From NCBI GenBank assembly GCA_035461245.1, contig DATHVP010000123.1:21906-85905 (forward strand): a stretch of DNA of 64,000 nucleotides, given 5' to 3'. Below are positions 36,233-46,509 of the stretch, in pieces. Below the pieces are notes generated by a model, which saw only the letters and a list, made by a program, of their open reading frames with translations, ran no database searches and was not told where the DNA came from. Every line of letters begins with the position of its first letter. The stretch's first letter is position 1. This DNA comes from SH-MAG3 sp035461245. Its GTDB lineage: Bacteria > Gemmatimonadota > Gemmatimonadetes > Longimicrobiales > RSA9. The position numbers and the translations under genes are program-made.

Positions 36233-37903
36233 ATGGGACTCTCACTGAAGCCGAAGCACCTGAGCCGGTACGGTGACCTTGCCCGCCTGCTGGTCAGGTA
36301 CGGGCGCCGGGATCTGGTGGAAGGTGCAGGGCTGGACGCTGCGCTGCCCGCTGACGAGCGGACGGCTGACGATGCAACCGTGCCACCGGAAGCCGCCGAT
36401 CTGGCCGGCGACCTGGAGAAGCTCGGGCCCACCTACATCAAGCTCGGTCAGCTCCTGTCCACACGTGCGGATATCCTGCCGGTGGCGTACATGGAGGCGC
36501 TGACCCGACTGCAGGACAAGGTCGAACCGTTCCCGGGCGCCGAAGCGGAGCGCATCATCGAGGACGAGCTCGGCGTTCGCATCTCGAAGCTGTTCACCCG
36601 GTTCGACCGGGAGCCGCTGGCGGCGGCATCGCTGGGACAGGTCCATCGTGCGACCCTCCGGGACGGGCGCGAGGTGGCCGTCAAGGTCCAGCGGCCGGAC
36701 ATCCGCGGACGTATCCTGGACGACCTGGACGCTTTCGCCGAGGCCGCAGAATTCATTGACGAGCATACCGAGGTCGGCCGGCGCTACGGGCTGGCCGGCA
36801 TGCTGGACGAGTTCCGGGCCTCCCTCCTGCGCGAACTGGACTACACCCGCGAGGCTCGCAACCTGGCCGTGTTCCGGACGAACCTGCAGGAGTTCGACCG
36901 CATCGTGGTGCCGGCCCCCGTGGACGACTATACGACGTCCCGCGTCCTGACCATGGACTTCGTACATGGCATCAAGGTCACCGAACTGCCTCCGGTCAGG
37001 CGTATCGAACTGGATGGCGAGGAACTGGGCGACATCCTGTTCGAGGCGTACCTGAAGCAGATCCTCGTGGACGGGATCTTCCACGCCGATCCGCATCCCG
37101 GCAATGTGTTCCTCACCGACGATGACAGGATAGCCCTCATCGACCTGGGCATGGTCGGCTATGTGTCCGAGGAGATGCAGCAGCAACTGCTGAAGCTGCT
37201 CATCGCCATCAGCGACGGGAAGGGCGAGGATGCCGCCGCAGTCGCAGCCGGCATGGGCGAGCGCCTCGGGGACTTCGACCGGACGCACTACACACGGGAG
37301 GTGTCCCAGCTGGTGACGATGCATCGGGACTCGACCATGGGCCAGATTGACGTCGGCCGTGTCGTGGTCGAGATCACCCGCATCTCCGGCGAGAACGGCG
37401 TGCGCCAGCCTGCTGAGCTGACGCTCCTCGGCAAGACGCTGCTCAACCTGGATCGCGTCGCCCTCACGCTCGCGCCAGACTTCGACGTCAACGACGCCAT
37501 CCGGCGGAAGGCGGGGAGCCTGATGCAAAGGCGCATGCTGCGCCAGCTGTCCCCGACGCAGGCCCTCTCTGCCGCCCTGGAGATGAACGAGTTCGCCCAG
37601 GAACTGCCCGGCCGCCTCAACCGCACGCTGGACCGCATCGCTGACAATCAGGTCCGTATCCGCGTTGATGCCATAGACGAGGTGGAGATCATCGCCGGCA
37701 TGCAGAAAATCGCCAACCGCATCGCGGCAGGCCTCGTGCTGGCCGCACTCATCATCGGCGCGGCCATGCTGACCCAGGTCAACACGGCACACACGATCCT
37801 GGGGTATCCCGCCCTCGCCTTTGTGCTGTTCCTCGGCGCAGCAATCGGCGGTCTGGTCCTTCTCTTCGACGTGATTTCACACGACCGGAAACCCCGCCGC
37901 TAA
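36233..37903 (+). CDS. ABC1/UbiB-family atypical kinase-like membrane protein
   Basis: 556 residues. The family-defining KxGQ motif appears in YIKLGQLLSTRADILP, the Ala-rich nucleotide loop in PLAAASLGQVHRA, the lysine in EVAVKVQRPDIRG, and the catalytic and metal-binding segments in ILVDGIFHADPHPGNV and ALIDLGMVG. Two membrane helices close the protein (IAAGLVLAALIIGAAML and YPALAFVLFLGAAIGGLVLL). Members have ATPase activity and support ubiquinone or other isoprenoid-lipid metabolism at the membrane. No quinone-synthesis gene is adjacent. The ATG at 36233 follows AGGGGG; an upstream TTG at 36215 is also in frame. Confidence 0.93.
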   Translation: MGLSLKPKHLSRYGDLARLLVRYGRRDLVEGAGLDAALPADERTADDATVPPEAADLAGDLEKLGPTYIKLGQLLSTRADILPVAYMEALTRLQDKVEPFPGAEAERIIEDELGVRISKLFTRFDREPLAAASLGQVHRATLRDGREVAVKVQRPDIRGRILDDLDAFAEAAEFIDEHTEVGRRYGLAGMLDEFRASLLRELDYTREARNLAVFRTNLQEFDRIVVPAPVDDYTTSRVLTMDFVHGIKVTELPPVRRIELDGEELGDILFEAYLKQILVDGIFHADPHPGNVFLTDDDRIALIDLGMVGYVSEEMQQQLLKLLIAISDGKGEDAAAVAAGMGERLGDFDRTHYTREVSQLVTMHRDSTMGQIDVGRVVVEITRISGENGVRQPAELTLLGKTLLNLDRVALTLAPDFDVNDAIRRKAGSLMQRRMLRQLSPTQALSAALEMNEFAQELPGRLNRTLDRIADNQVRIRVDAIDEVEIIAGMQKIANRIAAGLVLAALIIGAAMLTQVNTAHTILGYPALAFVLFLGAAIGGLVLLFDVISHDRKPRR

Positions 37904-37919
37904 CGTCCCCGTCCTGGAC

Positions 37920-38432
37920 CTAGAGCCGGCGTTCGGCGATGAGCCGCAGGAAGTCCGTCGTGCTCACGAGCCCTTCCAGCTGCCCATCCGCGGCGACCAG
38001 GACACGGTGGACGCCGTGCTCGATCATGAACGCCGCAGCGTCATGGACCTCGGTATCCGGCGACAGCAGCAGTACGTGATGCGTCATGATCTCGGAGACG
38101 GTGTGCTCGGCGAGAAGGTCGTGGGCAGTGGCCGCGGACTCGTCCATCAGTTCCACGCCCTCCTCCCACAGGTCCGTGAAGTAGCTGCTGGTCACTTCCG
38201 ACGGCACTTCGTCCAGTGCCCATTCGCCGTCGGAGCCGTTGTTCTGCCGGTCCGCGCTCGCCGCGAAGTCCATGACATCCATGGCTGATACGACACCGAC
38301 TACATCGTCCCCGGCTACCACCGGGGCGCCCGTGATGAAGCGCTCGCTGAACAGGGCCACCGCGTCGCGCAGTGTATCGTCAGGTGTCAGCACGGCAACG
38401 TCACGCGTCATGAAATCCTTTAGTTTCAGCAT
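37920..38432 (-). CDS. CBS-domain pair protein
   Basis: 170 residues made of two CBS domains. The first runs MLKLKDFMTRDVAVLTPDD through GAPVVAGDDVVGVVSAMDVM. An acidic 45-residue insert follows (TSSYFTDLWEEGVELMDESA). The second runs HTVSEIMTHHVLLLSPDTEV through GHRVLVAADG-like VHRVLVAADGQLEGLVSTTD. CBS pairs bind adenine nucleotides and usually regulate a partner; no fused effector is present. The start is uncertain: in-frame codons at 38468/38465 exist, but homologous proteins usually begin at the MLKLKDFM-type segment. Confidence 0.87.
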   Translation of the reverse strand: MLKLKDFMTRDVAVLTPDDTLRDAVALFSERFITGAPVVAGDDVVGVVSAMDVMDFAASADRQNNGSDGEWALDEVPSEVTSSYFTDLWEEGVELMDESAATAHDLLAEHTVSEIMTHHVLLLSPDTEVHDAAAFMIEHGVHRVLVAADGQLEGLVSTTDFLRLIAERRL

Positions 38433-38815
38433 GGCCTCATGCTCGTCCAGGGCATTGATGAACATCACCGCTGCGGCAGGGGCGTCTCGCCATAGCGGCC
38501 GGCCCGTGTCGCACTCCGATGCGCGGCTCTATTCGTGCCAGTTCATCGCATGCTGTTCCAATGCATGCAACGCGAGGCGCGGTGCTGTCTTGCGCGCGGA
38601 CCGGCCGGTGCCGGCCCGATCCGCCGGCAGGACATTCTGTCCGGTGGGTCGGACGAGGATGACGCAACGCGACAGGCTGCCGCTCTGCTGCTGGTCGCCT
38701 CTCCCGGGAAAGCCCGCTCCCCGAACGACTTGCGTGAGCGGTGCGCCAGCCGCGCTGCGGCACGTCTCGGGCAGGTGCAGCGTGGGGGACTGATCCGGAA
38801 AGGAGGCACCAACCA
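38433..38815. other. Intergenic region between divergent CBS and baeRF-like genes
   Basis: About 380 bp with no convincing reading frame. It must hold the two divergent promoters. A well-placed AAGGAGG at its right end serves the baeRF-like gene. I see no long repeat or RNA-like structure. Confidence 0.35.
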
Positions 38816-39205
38816 ATGACCTACATGGACAGGCTGCTGCGGGAACTTGATCTCTTCGACAGTGCCGGCGCACCGGTCCTGTCGCTGTACCTGCCCGTGG
38901 AATCGGAAACCGGGCTGGACATGCTGACCCGAGCCACCCGGCTTGTCCGTTCGCTGGCCACGGACATGCCAGAGGCGGCGCAGGCTGACCTGGCCCGGGA
39001 ACTGGAGGAGGTGCGCGACTATGTCGGCTCGCTGGTCGCGGCGCCCGCCGGGCTGGCGATCTTCTGCTGCGCCCGGCGCGGCTTCTTCCGCGTGGCGCGG
39101 CTGAGCGAGCGTGTGCACGAGTACGCCTGCTGGCAGCCGGAGCCGGAGACGGGACCCCTCCGCCAGGTGGCCGGGTCAACGGGTCTGTTGACGCCCGTGG
39201 CGTAG
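38816..39205 (+). CDS. Short baeRF (bacterial eRF1-like) domain protein
   Basis: 129 residues starting MTYMDRLLRELDLFDSAGAP. The segments VLSLYLPVES, LAREELEEVRDYV-like ELEEVRDYVGSLVAAPAG and LAIFCCARRGFFRVARLSER match the N-terminal part of bacterial eRF1/Vms1-like (baeRF) proteins, which are normally about 350-400 residues with a later release-factor-like domain. Here the frame stops soon after the first domain (GSTGLLTPVA), so this is a single-domain form or a truncated gene. AAGGAGG sits nine bases before the ATG. It is followed by a strong bidirectional terminator. Confidence 0.7.
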   Translation: MTYMDRLLRELDLFDSAGAPVLSLYLPVESETGLDMLTRATRLVRSLATDMPEAAQADLARELEEVRDYVGSLVAAPAGLAIFCCARRGFFRVARLSERVHEYACWQPEPETGPLRQVAGSTGLLTPVA

Positions 39206-39217
39206 GTTGGCTGCTGA

Positions 39218-39249
39218 AAGGGGGGCGACGCATGCGCGTCGCCCCCCTT
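39218..39249. terminator. Strong bidirectional terminator hairpin
   Basis: A 14-bp perfect stem, AAGGGGGGCGACGC/GCGTCGCCCCCCTT, with a four-base ATGC loop between the convergent baeRF-like and helicase genes. Short A and T runs on either side fit intrinsic termination in both directions. Confidence 0.8.
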
Positions 39250-39273
39250 GTCTCCATCGGTGGAGCCCTCGGC

Positions 39274-40515
39274 TCAGCCCACGTGGAGCAGTGCCTGCAG
39301 TTCTTCCGGCGTAAGGTCCGACGCACGCTTCGAGCCCATGCGACCACCACCGCGGTTGACCGTTGACTTCGGCTTGGACTCCGCTGGCTGGGCGCCGCCT
39401 TCATAATCGAAGTCCGGCAGCGAGATGCGCGGCAACGGGTAACCGATGATGCGCTCGATATCCTTCATCGCCGCCAGCTCCCCGCCGGACACGAACGTAA
39501 CCGCCGTGCCTGATGCGCCGGCCCGGCCTGTCCGGCCAATGCGGTGGACGTAGGCCTCGGGATCACGGGGCACGTCGTAGTTCACCACGTGGCTGATGCC
39601 CTCGATGTCGAGGCCTCGCTGGGCGACGTCGGTGGCGACCAGGACCTGGACCTTGCCTTCGGCAAAGGCCTCCAGCGCCTTGCGCCGCTGCTTCATGTCC
39701 TTGTCGCCATGCATGACGTCGGCGACGATGCCGGCGCGCCCGAGCCTCAGCATGAGCGTGTCGGCACCAGCCTTCGTCGCAGTGAAGACCAGGACCTGGT
39801 CCCAGTTCGTCTCCTTCAGGAGCTCCACGAGCAGGGCCGGCTTCCGTTCACCACGAACGCTGTAGACCTTCTGCTCGACCTTGTCCGCCAGCGTCGCCTG
39901 TGGCGCGGCCTCGACCCAGACGGGATCATTCAGGATGCGAAGCGCCAGCGCGTGCACGCCGTTGGGCATGGTCGCCGAGAAGAACAGCGTCTGCCGCTTC
40001 TCCGGTATGTGCCGCAGGATAGCCTCGATCTGGGGGCGGAAGCCCATGTCCAGCATGCGGTCCGCCTCGTCGAGCACCAGCGTCTGCACCTGGTCCAGCT
40101 TCACGTTGCCACGCTCGATGTGATCGAGCAGCCGGCCGGGCGTGGCGGCCAGCACGTCAAAACCGGCGCGCAGATCACGGATCTGCGGGCGCATGGGCAC
40201 GCCACCCACGACCACGCCGGTGAAGAGCTCCGTGTACTTCGTCAGCGCCCTGGCGTCCTCCGACACCTGGTCAGCCAGTTCCCGGGTGGGACACAGCACC
40301 AGTGTGTGCAGGCCTTCCTTGTCCAGTTGCTTTTCCAGGGAGGGGAGCAGGAAGCCTGCGGTCTTGCCGGTGCCCGTCTGTGCGATACCTACCAGGTCAC
40401 GGCCCTCGCGGGCCGGACCGATTGACTTGCTCTGGATCGGTGTGGGTCGCTCCCACCCCAGATCCCGGATCGCTCGCATGAGCGGCTCCGCCAGATTCAT
40501 TTCCTCGAACGTCAA
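39274..40515 (-). CDS. DEAD-box ATP-dependent RNA helicase (RhlE-like)
   Basis: 413 residues with the full motif set: Q motif GWERPTPIQS, I AQTGTGKTAGF, Ia PTRELADQ, Ib TPGRLLDHI, II VLDEADRMLDMGF, III FFSATMP, IV VLVFTATK, V VATDVAQRGLDIEGI and VI HRIGRTGRAG. A short basic/Gly tail follows. Such helicases remodel RNA during ribosome assembly, decay or cold growth. I chose the TTG start at 40515 because it is preceded by GAGGAGG and restores the FEEMNL segment containing the conserved aromatic residue upstream of the Q motif; the ATG at 40500 would remove it. Confidence 0.93.
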   Translation of the reverse strand: MTFEEMNLAEPLMRAIRDLGWERPTPIQSKSIGPAREGRDLVGIAQTGTGKTAGFLLPSLEKQLDKEGLHTLVLCPTRELADQVSEDARALTKYTELFTGVVVGGVPMRPQIRDLRAGFDVLAATPGRLLDHIERGNVKLDQVQTLVLDEADRMLDMGFRPQIEAILRHIPEKRQTLFFSATMPNGVHALALRILNDPVWVEAAPQATLADKVEQKVYSVRGERKPALLVELLKETNWDQVLVFTATKAGADTLMLRLGRAGIVADVMHGDKDMKQRRKALEAFAEGKVQVLVATDVAQRGLDIEGISHVVNYDVPRDPEAYVHRIGRTGRAGASGTAVTFVSGGELAAMKDIERIIGYPLPRISLPDFDYEGGAQPAESKPKSTVNRGGGRMGSKRASDLTPEELQALLHVG

Positions 40516-40592
40516 ACGACCTCCTCGTACAGTGCGGCGGGGACCCTGTGTCCCGACCATACGGCCTCCGTTCGCACGGGGAGGCCAGACGC

Positions 40593-40613
40593 AAAAAAGC
40601 CGGTGCGCCGGCT
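40593..40613 (-). terminator. Intrinsic terminator of the hybrid histidine kinase gene
   Basis: On the minus strand AGCCGG-CGCA-CCGGCT is followed directly by TTTTTT, a textbook Rho-independent terminator about 60 bp after the kinase stop codon. It also separates the kinase from the helicase gene. Confidence 0.85.
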
Positions 40614-40672
40614 GGTGGGGGGCGCACCGACCTGTTTCAACACGTGTAGTATAACGGCGGCGCCGCCGTGGC

Positions 40673-42685
<2,013 letters not shown>

Positions 42686-42868
42686 CCTCCCTGCGGCGAA
42701 AGAAGCGTCCCGGCTGACGCTGGCCGGAGACGGGCACGGTTGGACCTGCGTCGCGCCTCGTCTTATGTTCCCCGAGGCGCCCGCTGCGTCGCCGCATTCT
42801 GCAACAGCCCTGATATCAGTCCCGGCGCCATGGCGCGCCCGCTTCGCATCCCCAACCGGAGTCCGTCC

Positions 42869-45800
42869 ATGGTACTGCCCGCAACCCTGTGCCCCCGCCC
42901 CCGGCTGCTGTTCCCGGTCCTGCTGCTCATGCTGATGCCCGCCAGCGCCGCGGCGCTGCAACCGGCGGACACCACGCGCGCTGCGCGTAATGCCATCCAG
43001 AACGGGCTGCCCCTGGCGCCGACGCGGACACTGGAGTTCACCACAACGGAGGGGTCCTGGATCTCGGTGGACATCACACCCGACGGCGGTACGCTGGTGT
43101 TCGACCTGCTCGGCGACCTCTACACGATGCCGGCCACGGGTGGCAGGGCCACGCCGCTGACACGGGGCATGGCCGTGGATGCACAGCCGCGGATCAGTCC
43201 TGACGGCACGCGGGTCGTCTTCACGTCCGACCGCAACGGCGGCGAGGGCGTGTGGATCATGTCGCTGGACATGCAGGACACGGTGCAGGTAACGCGCGGG
43301 CGGGAGGTGAAGTACGACTCTCCCACCTGGACGCCCGACGGCAACTACATCATCGTCACGCGCGGCACGCAACTTCACATGTACCACGTGGATGGTGGGA
43401 CGGGCACCGCGCTCACCCGCACGGACGTGGGTGCCGCGGCGAACCAGCGGTTCATGGGCGCGACCGTGACGCCCGACGGCCGCGAGATCTGGGCGGCGCG
43501 GAGGACCGGCCAGTGGCAGTACAACACTGCACTGCCGGACTACCAGCTCGTCGTCTACAACAGGGAGACCGGCGACATCACGCAGCGCACGTCACGGGGC
43601 GGCTCGGCGTTCCGGCCGACACTCTCCCCCGATGGCCGGTGGCTGGTGTTCGGTACGCGCTACAACGCCGAGACGGGCCTGCGCATCCGGGACCTGCAGA
43701 CCGGTGACGAGCGCTGGCTGGCGTACCCGGTGCAGCGGGATGACCAGGAGTCCCGGGCGACCCTGGACGTGTACCCCGGCATGACGTTCACGCCGGACTC
43801 CAGGCACCTCATCGCGTTCTACGGCGGCAAGCTGTGGCGCATCCCGGTAGACGGCTCCGCGCCGGCGAACATCCCTTTCGAGGTGGACGTGGTGAAGCAC
43901 ATGGGGCCCGCCGTTCACTTCCAGTACCGCGTTGAGGATGACCCGACGTTCACCGTGCGTCAGGTACGCGACGCGGTGCCCTCGCCCGACGGTCGCCGGC
44001 TGGCGTTCGTCGCCCTCGACCGGCTCTACCTCATGGACTACCCGGGGGGCACGCCCCGGCGCGTCACGACGGACGACAGCATGCTGGAGTACGCACCCAC
44101 CTGGTCGCCGGACGGGCAGTGGCTGGCGTACGCCACGTGGAGCGATGCCACCGGTGAGGGCCACATCCAGCGGGTGCGGGCGACGCCGGGCTCGCGGGGG
44201 CAGCGGCTGACGACGTCGCCGGCGGTCTACGGCGACCTGGCGTACAACCTGGACGGCTCGCGTATCGTCGCAACGCGGGCGTATGCACAACAGTACCTGG
44301 ACGACACATCCCGGGGTGGCTCCGAATTCGTGTGGGTCCCGGCGACGGGCGGCGACGCCACGTTCATGGCACCAACGTCGGGCCGCGGCCGTCCGCATTT
44401 CCGGGCGGACACGCCGGACCGTATCTACGTCTACGGCGGTGGACGCCTCGCAACAATGCGCTGGGACGGGACCGAGATGCGTGACGTGCTCCGCATCGGC
44501 GGCAGCGGCGCGGGCACGCAGAACGCATCCCTCATCGTGATGGCGCCGCATGGCGACCAGGCGCTGGCCCAGGTGGGCGCCGATATCTATGCCGTCACCG
44601 TGCCCATGATCGGCGGGCCGGCGCCGCAGGTCTCGGTGACCAACCCGAACAATGCGCCCTTCCCGGCGCGCAAGCTGACGGACATCGGCGGGCAGTTCCC
44701 CGCGTGGAGCGCCGACGGCCGCACCGTGCACTGGACTATCGGCAACGCACACTTCGCCTATGACCTGGACCGGGCGAAGGCATTTGAGGACAGTGTGCGC
44801 GCTGCGCGGGCCGCGGCTCCAGCGGACACGACACCCGCAGATCCCGTTCAGCCGGATTCCATCCGCACCGACACGGCGCAGGCGGCCGGCGACACCGCGC
44901 GCGCCGGTCGCAGCGACGAGCCCCGCTATGAACCGGTGGAGACACGCGTGGTCATCACCGCGCAGCGGGACATCCCGCAGGGCACGGCGGTGCTGCGCGG
45001 CGGCCGCGCCATCACCATGCGCGGCGACGAGGTCATCGAGGATGCTGACATCGTCGTTCGCAACAACCGCATCGTCGCCGTAGGACGCAGGGGCACGGTG
45101 GACGTACCCGACGACGCCAGCGTCATCGACGTCGCAGGCAGGACCGTGATGCCGGGATTCGTGGATACCCATGCCCATCTCCGCGCCCGGGGACTGCCGC
45201 GCGACGAGATCTGGGCCTATGCAGCGAACCTCGCCTTCGGCGTGACCACCACCCGGGACCCGCAGACGGGCAACACTGACGTGCTCTCGTACGAGGACCG
45301 GGTGCGCACCGGCGAGGTGCTGGGGCCGCGCATCTACTCCACGGGGCCCGGCGTTTTCAGCGGCGAGAACATCCAGAACCTGGACCACGCCCGGCGTGTG
45401 CTGAAGCGCTACAGCGAGTACTACGACACCAAGACCATCAAGCAGTACGTCACCGGCAACCGGCAGCAGCGGCAGTGGGTCATCATGGCCGCGCAGGAAC
45501 TGGGGCTCATGCCGACGACGGAGGGCTCACTCGACATCGAGAAGGGCATCACCGAGGCCATCGACGGCTACTCCGGTCATGAGCACAACTGGCCGGCGTT
45601 CCCCCACTACAGCGACCTGACCCGGATGTTCGCGTTCTCCGGCGTCGTCTACACACCGACGATCCTGGTGGCGTACGGCGGGCCTTGGGCGGAGAACTAC
45701 TTCTACGCCACCGAGGACGTGCTCGGCGACGCGAAGCTCGCCCGGTTCACGCCCCACGAGGAACTGGCCGGCAAGGCCCGCCGCCGCGACGTCGGCTGGT

Positions 45801-46231
45801 TCCACCCCGACGAGCACGTGTTCACCCACATCGGCGAGCAGGTCGCCGACTTCGTCGCCGCCGGCGGCAAGGCCGGTGTGGGCAGCCACGGCCAGCTCCA
45901 GGGCATCGCCTGGCACTGGGAACTCTGGGCCATGGCCTCCGGTGGGCTGTCCAACCACGACGCGCTGCGCGTCGCCACCATCATGGGTGCCGAGGGCATC
46001 GGGCTGGGCACGGACCTGGGCTCCATCGAGCCCGGCAAGCTCGCCGACCTGGTCGTGCTGGACGGGAACCCCCTCGACAACCTGCGCAACACGAATACGG
46101 TCCGGTACGTGATGATGAACGGGCGGCTGTACAACGCTGATACCCTCGCCGAGATGTGGCCGAGGGTGCGGGAGGCGCCGCGCTTCTACTGGCAGGGGCA
46201 GGAGCCGAACACGGCGGCCGGGATTCGGTGA
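42869..46231 (+). CDS. Secreted beta-propeller/amidohydrolase fusion
   Basis: 1120 residues. A signal peptide ends MLMPASAAALQ. The first 650 residues are TolB/WD40-like propeller repeats (ISPDGTRVVFTSDRNGGEG, WSPDGQWLAYATWS). From about 690 a metal-dependent amidohydrolase follows: GRTVMPGFVDTHAHLRARG with the HxH ligands, DGYSGHEHNW, and VGSHGQLQGIAWHWELWAM, ending GTDLGSIEPGKLADLVVLDG. Propeller-amidohydrolase fusions are common exported proteins in soil bacteria and are thought to act on peptides or cyclic amides. CGGAG lies eight bases before the ATG at 42869. It is divergent from the histidine kinase. Confidence 0.92.
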   Translation: MVLPATLCPRPRLLFPVLLLMLMPASAAALQPADTTRAARNAIQNGLPLAPTRTLEFTTTEGSWISVDITPDGGTLVFDLLGDLYTMPATGGRATPLTRGMAVDAQPRISPDGTRVVFTSDRNGGEGVWIMSLDMQDTVQVTRGREVKYDSPTWTPDGNYIIVTRGTQLHMYHVDGGTGTALTRTDVGAAANQRFMGATVTPDGREIWAARRTGQWQYNTALPDYQLVVYNRETGDITQRTSRGGSAFRPTLSPDGRWLVFGTRYNAETGLRIRDLQTGDERWLAYPVQRDDQESRATLDVYPGMTFTPDSRHLIAFYGGKLWRIPVDGSAPANIPFEVDVVKHMGPAVHFQYRVEDDPTFTVRQVRDAVPSPDGRRLAFVALDRLYLMDYPGGTPRRVTTDDSMLEYAPTWSPDGQWLAYATWSDATGEGHIQRVRATPGSRGQRLTTSPAVYGDLAYNLDGSRIVATRAYAQQYLDDTSRGGSEFVWVPATGGDATFMAPTSGRGRPHFRADTPDRIYVYGGGRLATMRWDGTEMRDVLRIGGSGAGTQNASLIVMAPHGDQALAQVGADIYAVTVPMIGGPAPQVSVTNPNNAPFPARKLTDIGGQFPAWSADGRTVHWTIGNAHFAYDLDRAKAFEDSVRAARAAAPADTTPADPVQPDSIRTDTAQAAGDTARAGRSDEPRYEPVETRVVITAQRDIPQGTAVLRGGRAITMRGDEVIEDADIVVRNNRIVAVGRRGTVDVPDDASVIDVAGRTVMPGFVDTHAHLRARGLPRDEIWAYAANLAFGVTTTRDPQTGNTDVLSYEDRVRTGEVLGPRIYSTGPGVFSGENIQNLDHARRVLKRYSEYYDTKTIKQYVTGNRQQRQWVIMAAQELGLMPTTEGSLDIEKGITEAIDGYSGHEHNWPAFPHYSDLTRMFAFSGVVYTPTILVAYGGPWAENYFYATEDVLGDAKLARFTPHEELAGKARRRDVGWFHPDEHVFTHIGEQVADFVAAGGKAGVGSHGQLQGIAWHWELWAMASGGLSNHDALRVATIMGAEGIGLGTDLGSIEPGKLADLVVLDGNPLDNLRNTNTVRYVMMNGRLYNADTLAEMWPRVREAPRFYWQGQEPNTAAGIR

Positions 46232-46255
46232 ACGGAACGGACTCGGGATCGGGAT

Positions 46256-46406
46256 CGTAAACGTTCAACGGGCAGTTGGCCGGCCTGGCGGGGAATCCCC
46301 GCCAGGCCGCCGCTGGCGCCGTCCCTTCGGCAGTCCGGAACCCAAGCCGCCGGACGGCCGCCGGGACGTTTCAGGTGATCGTAAACGTTTACGTTGAACG
46401 TTTACG
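46256..46406. repeat. Nested inverted/direct repeat block with LacI-type operator-like core
   Basis: CGTAAACGTTCAACG at 46256-46270 is exactly inverted at 46392-46406. GATCGTAAACGTT at 46253-46265 is also directly repeated at 46377-46389. The second copy lies within the perfect 12-bp palindrome GTAAACGTTTAC (46381-46392), and AACGTTTACGT occurs twice 13 bp apart (46384 and 46397). AACGTT cores with a central CG are typical of LacI-family repressor sites. Confidence 0.7.
46281..46309 (+). terminator. Long GC hairpin after the amidohydrolase gene
   Basis: A perfect 13-bp stem with an AAT loop (CGGCCTGGCGGGG pairing with CCCCGCCAGGCCG), 50 bp past the stop codon and inside the inverted-repeat block. 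There is no U-tract. Confidence 0.55.
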
Positions 46407-46437
46407 TCACGATCCCCATCCCGCATCGTCCCCGCTT

Positions 46438-46484
46438 TTGCAGGAACCGCCCCTCCCAACTATCTTTCCGATTGTACGCAATCG
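46438..46484 (+). promoter_or_regulatory. Candidate promoter and palindrome of the M14 carboxypeptidase gene
   Basis: TTGCAG (46438-46443) and TATCTT (46461-46466) are 17 bp apart, a reasonable sigma-70-type pair. Immediately downstream is the inverted repeat CGATTG-TACG-CAATCG (46469-46484), placed where a repressor would block initiation. The gene's ATG is 25 bp further on. Confidence 0.5.
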
Positions 46485-46509
46485 ACAAACTGACACCACG
46501 GAGAAGTAC

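Noticed and set aside
43592..45388. A 598-codon open frame on the minus strand
   Set aside because: Antisense shadow of the propeller-amidohydrolase; no domain and composition typical of shadows.
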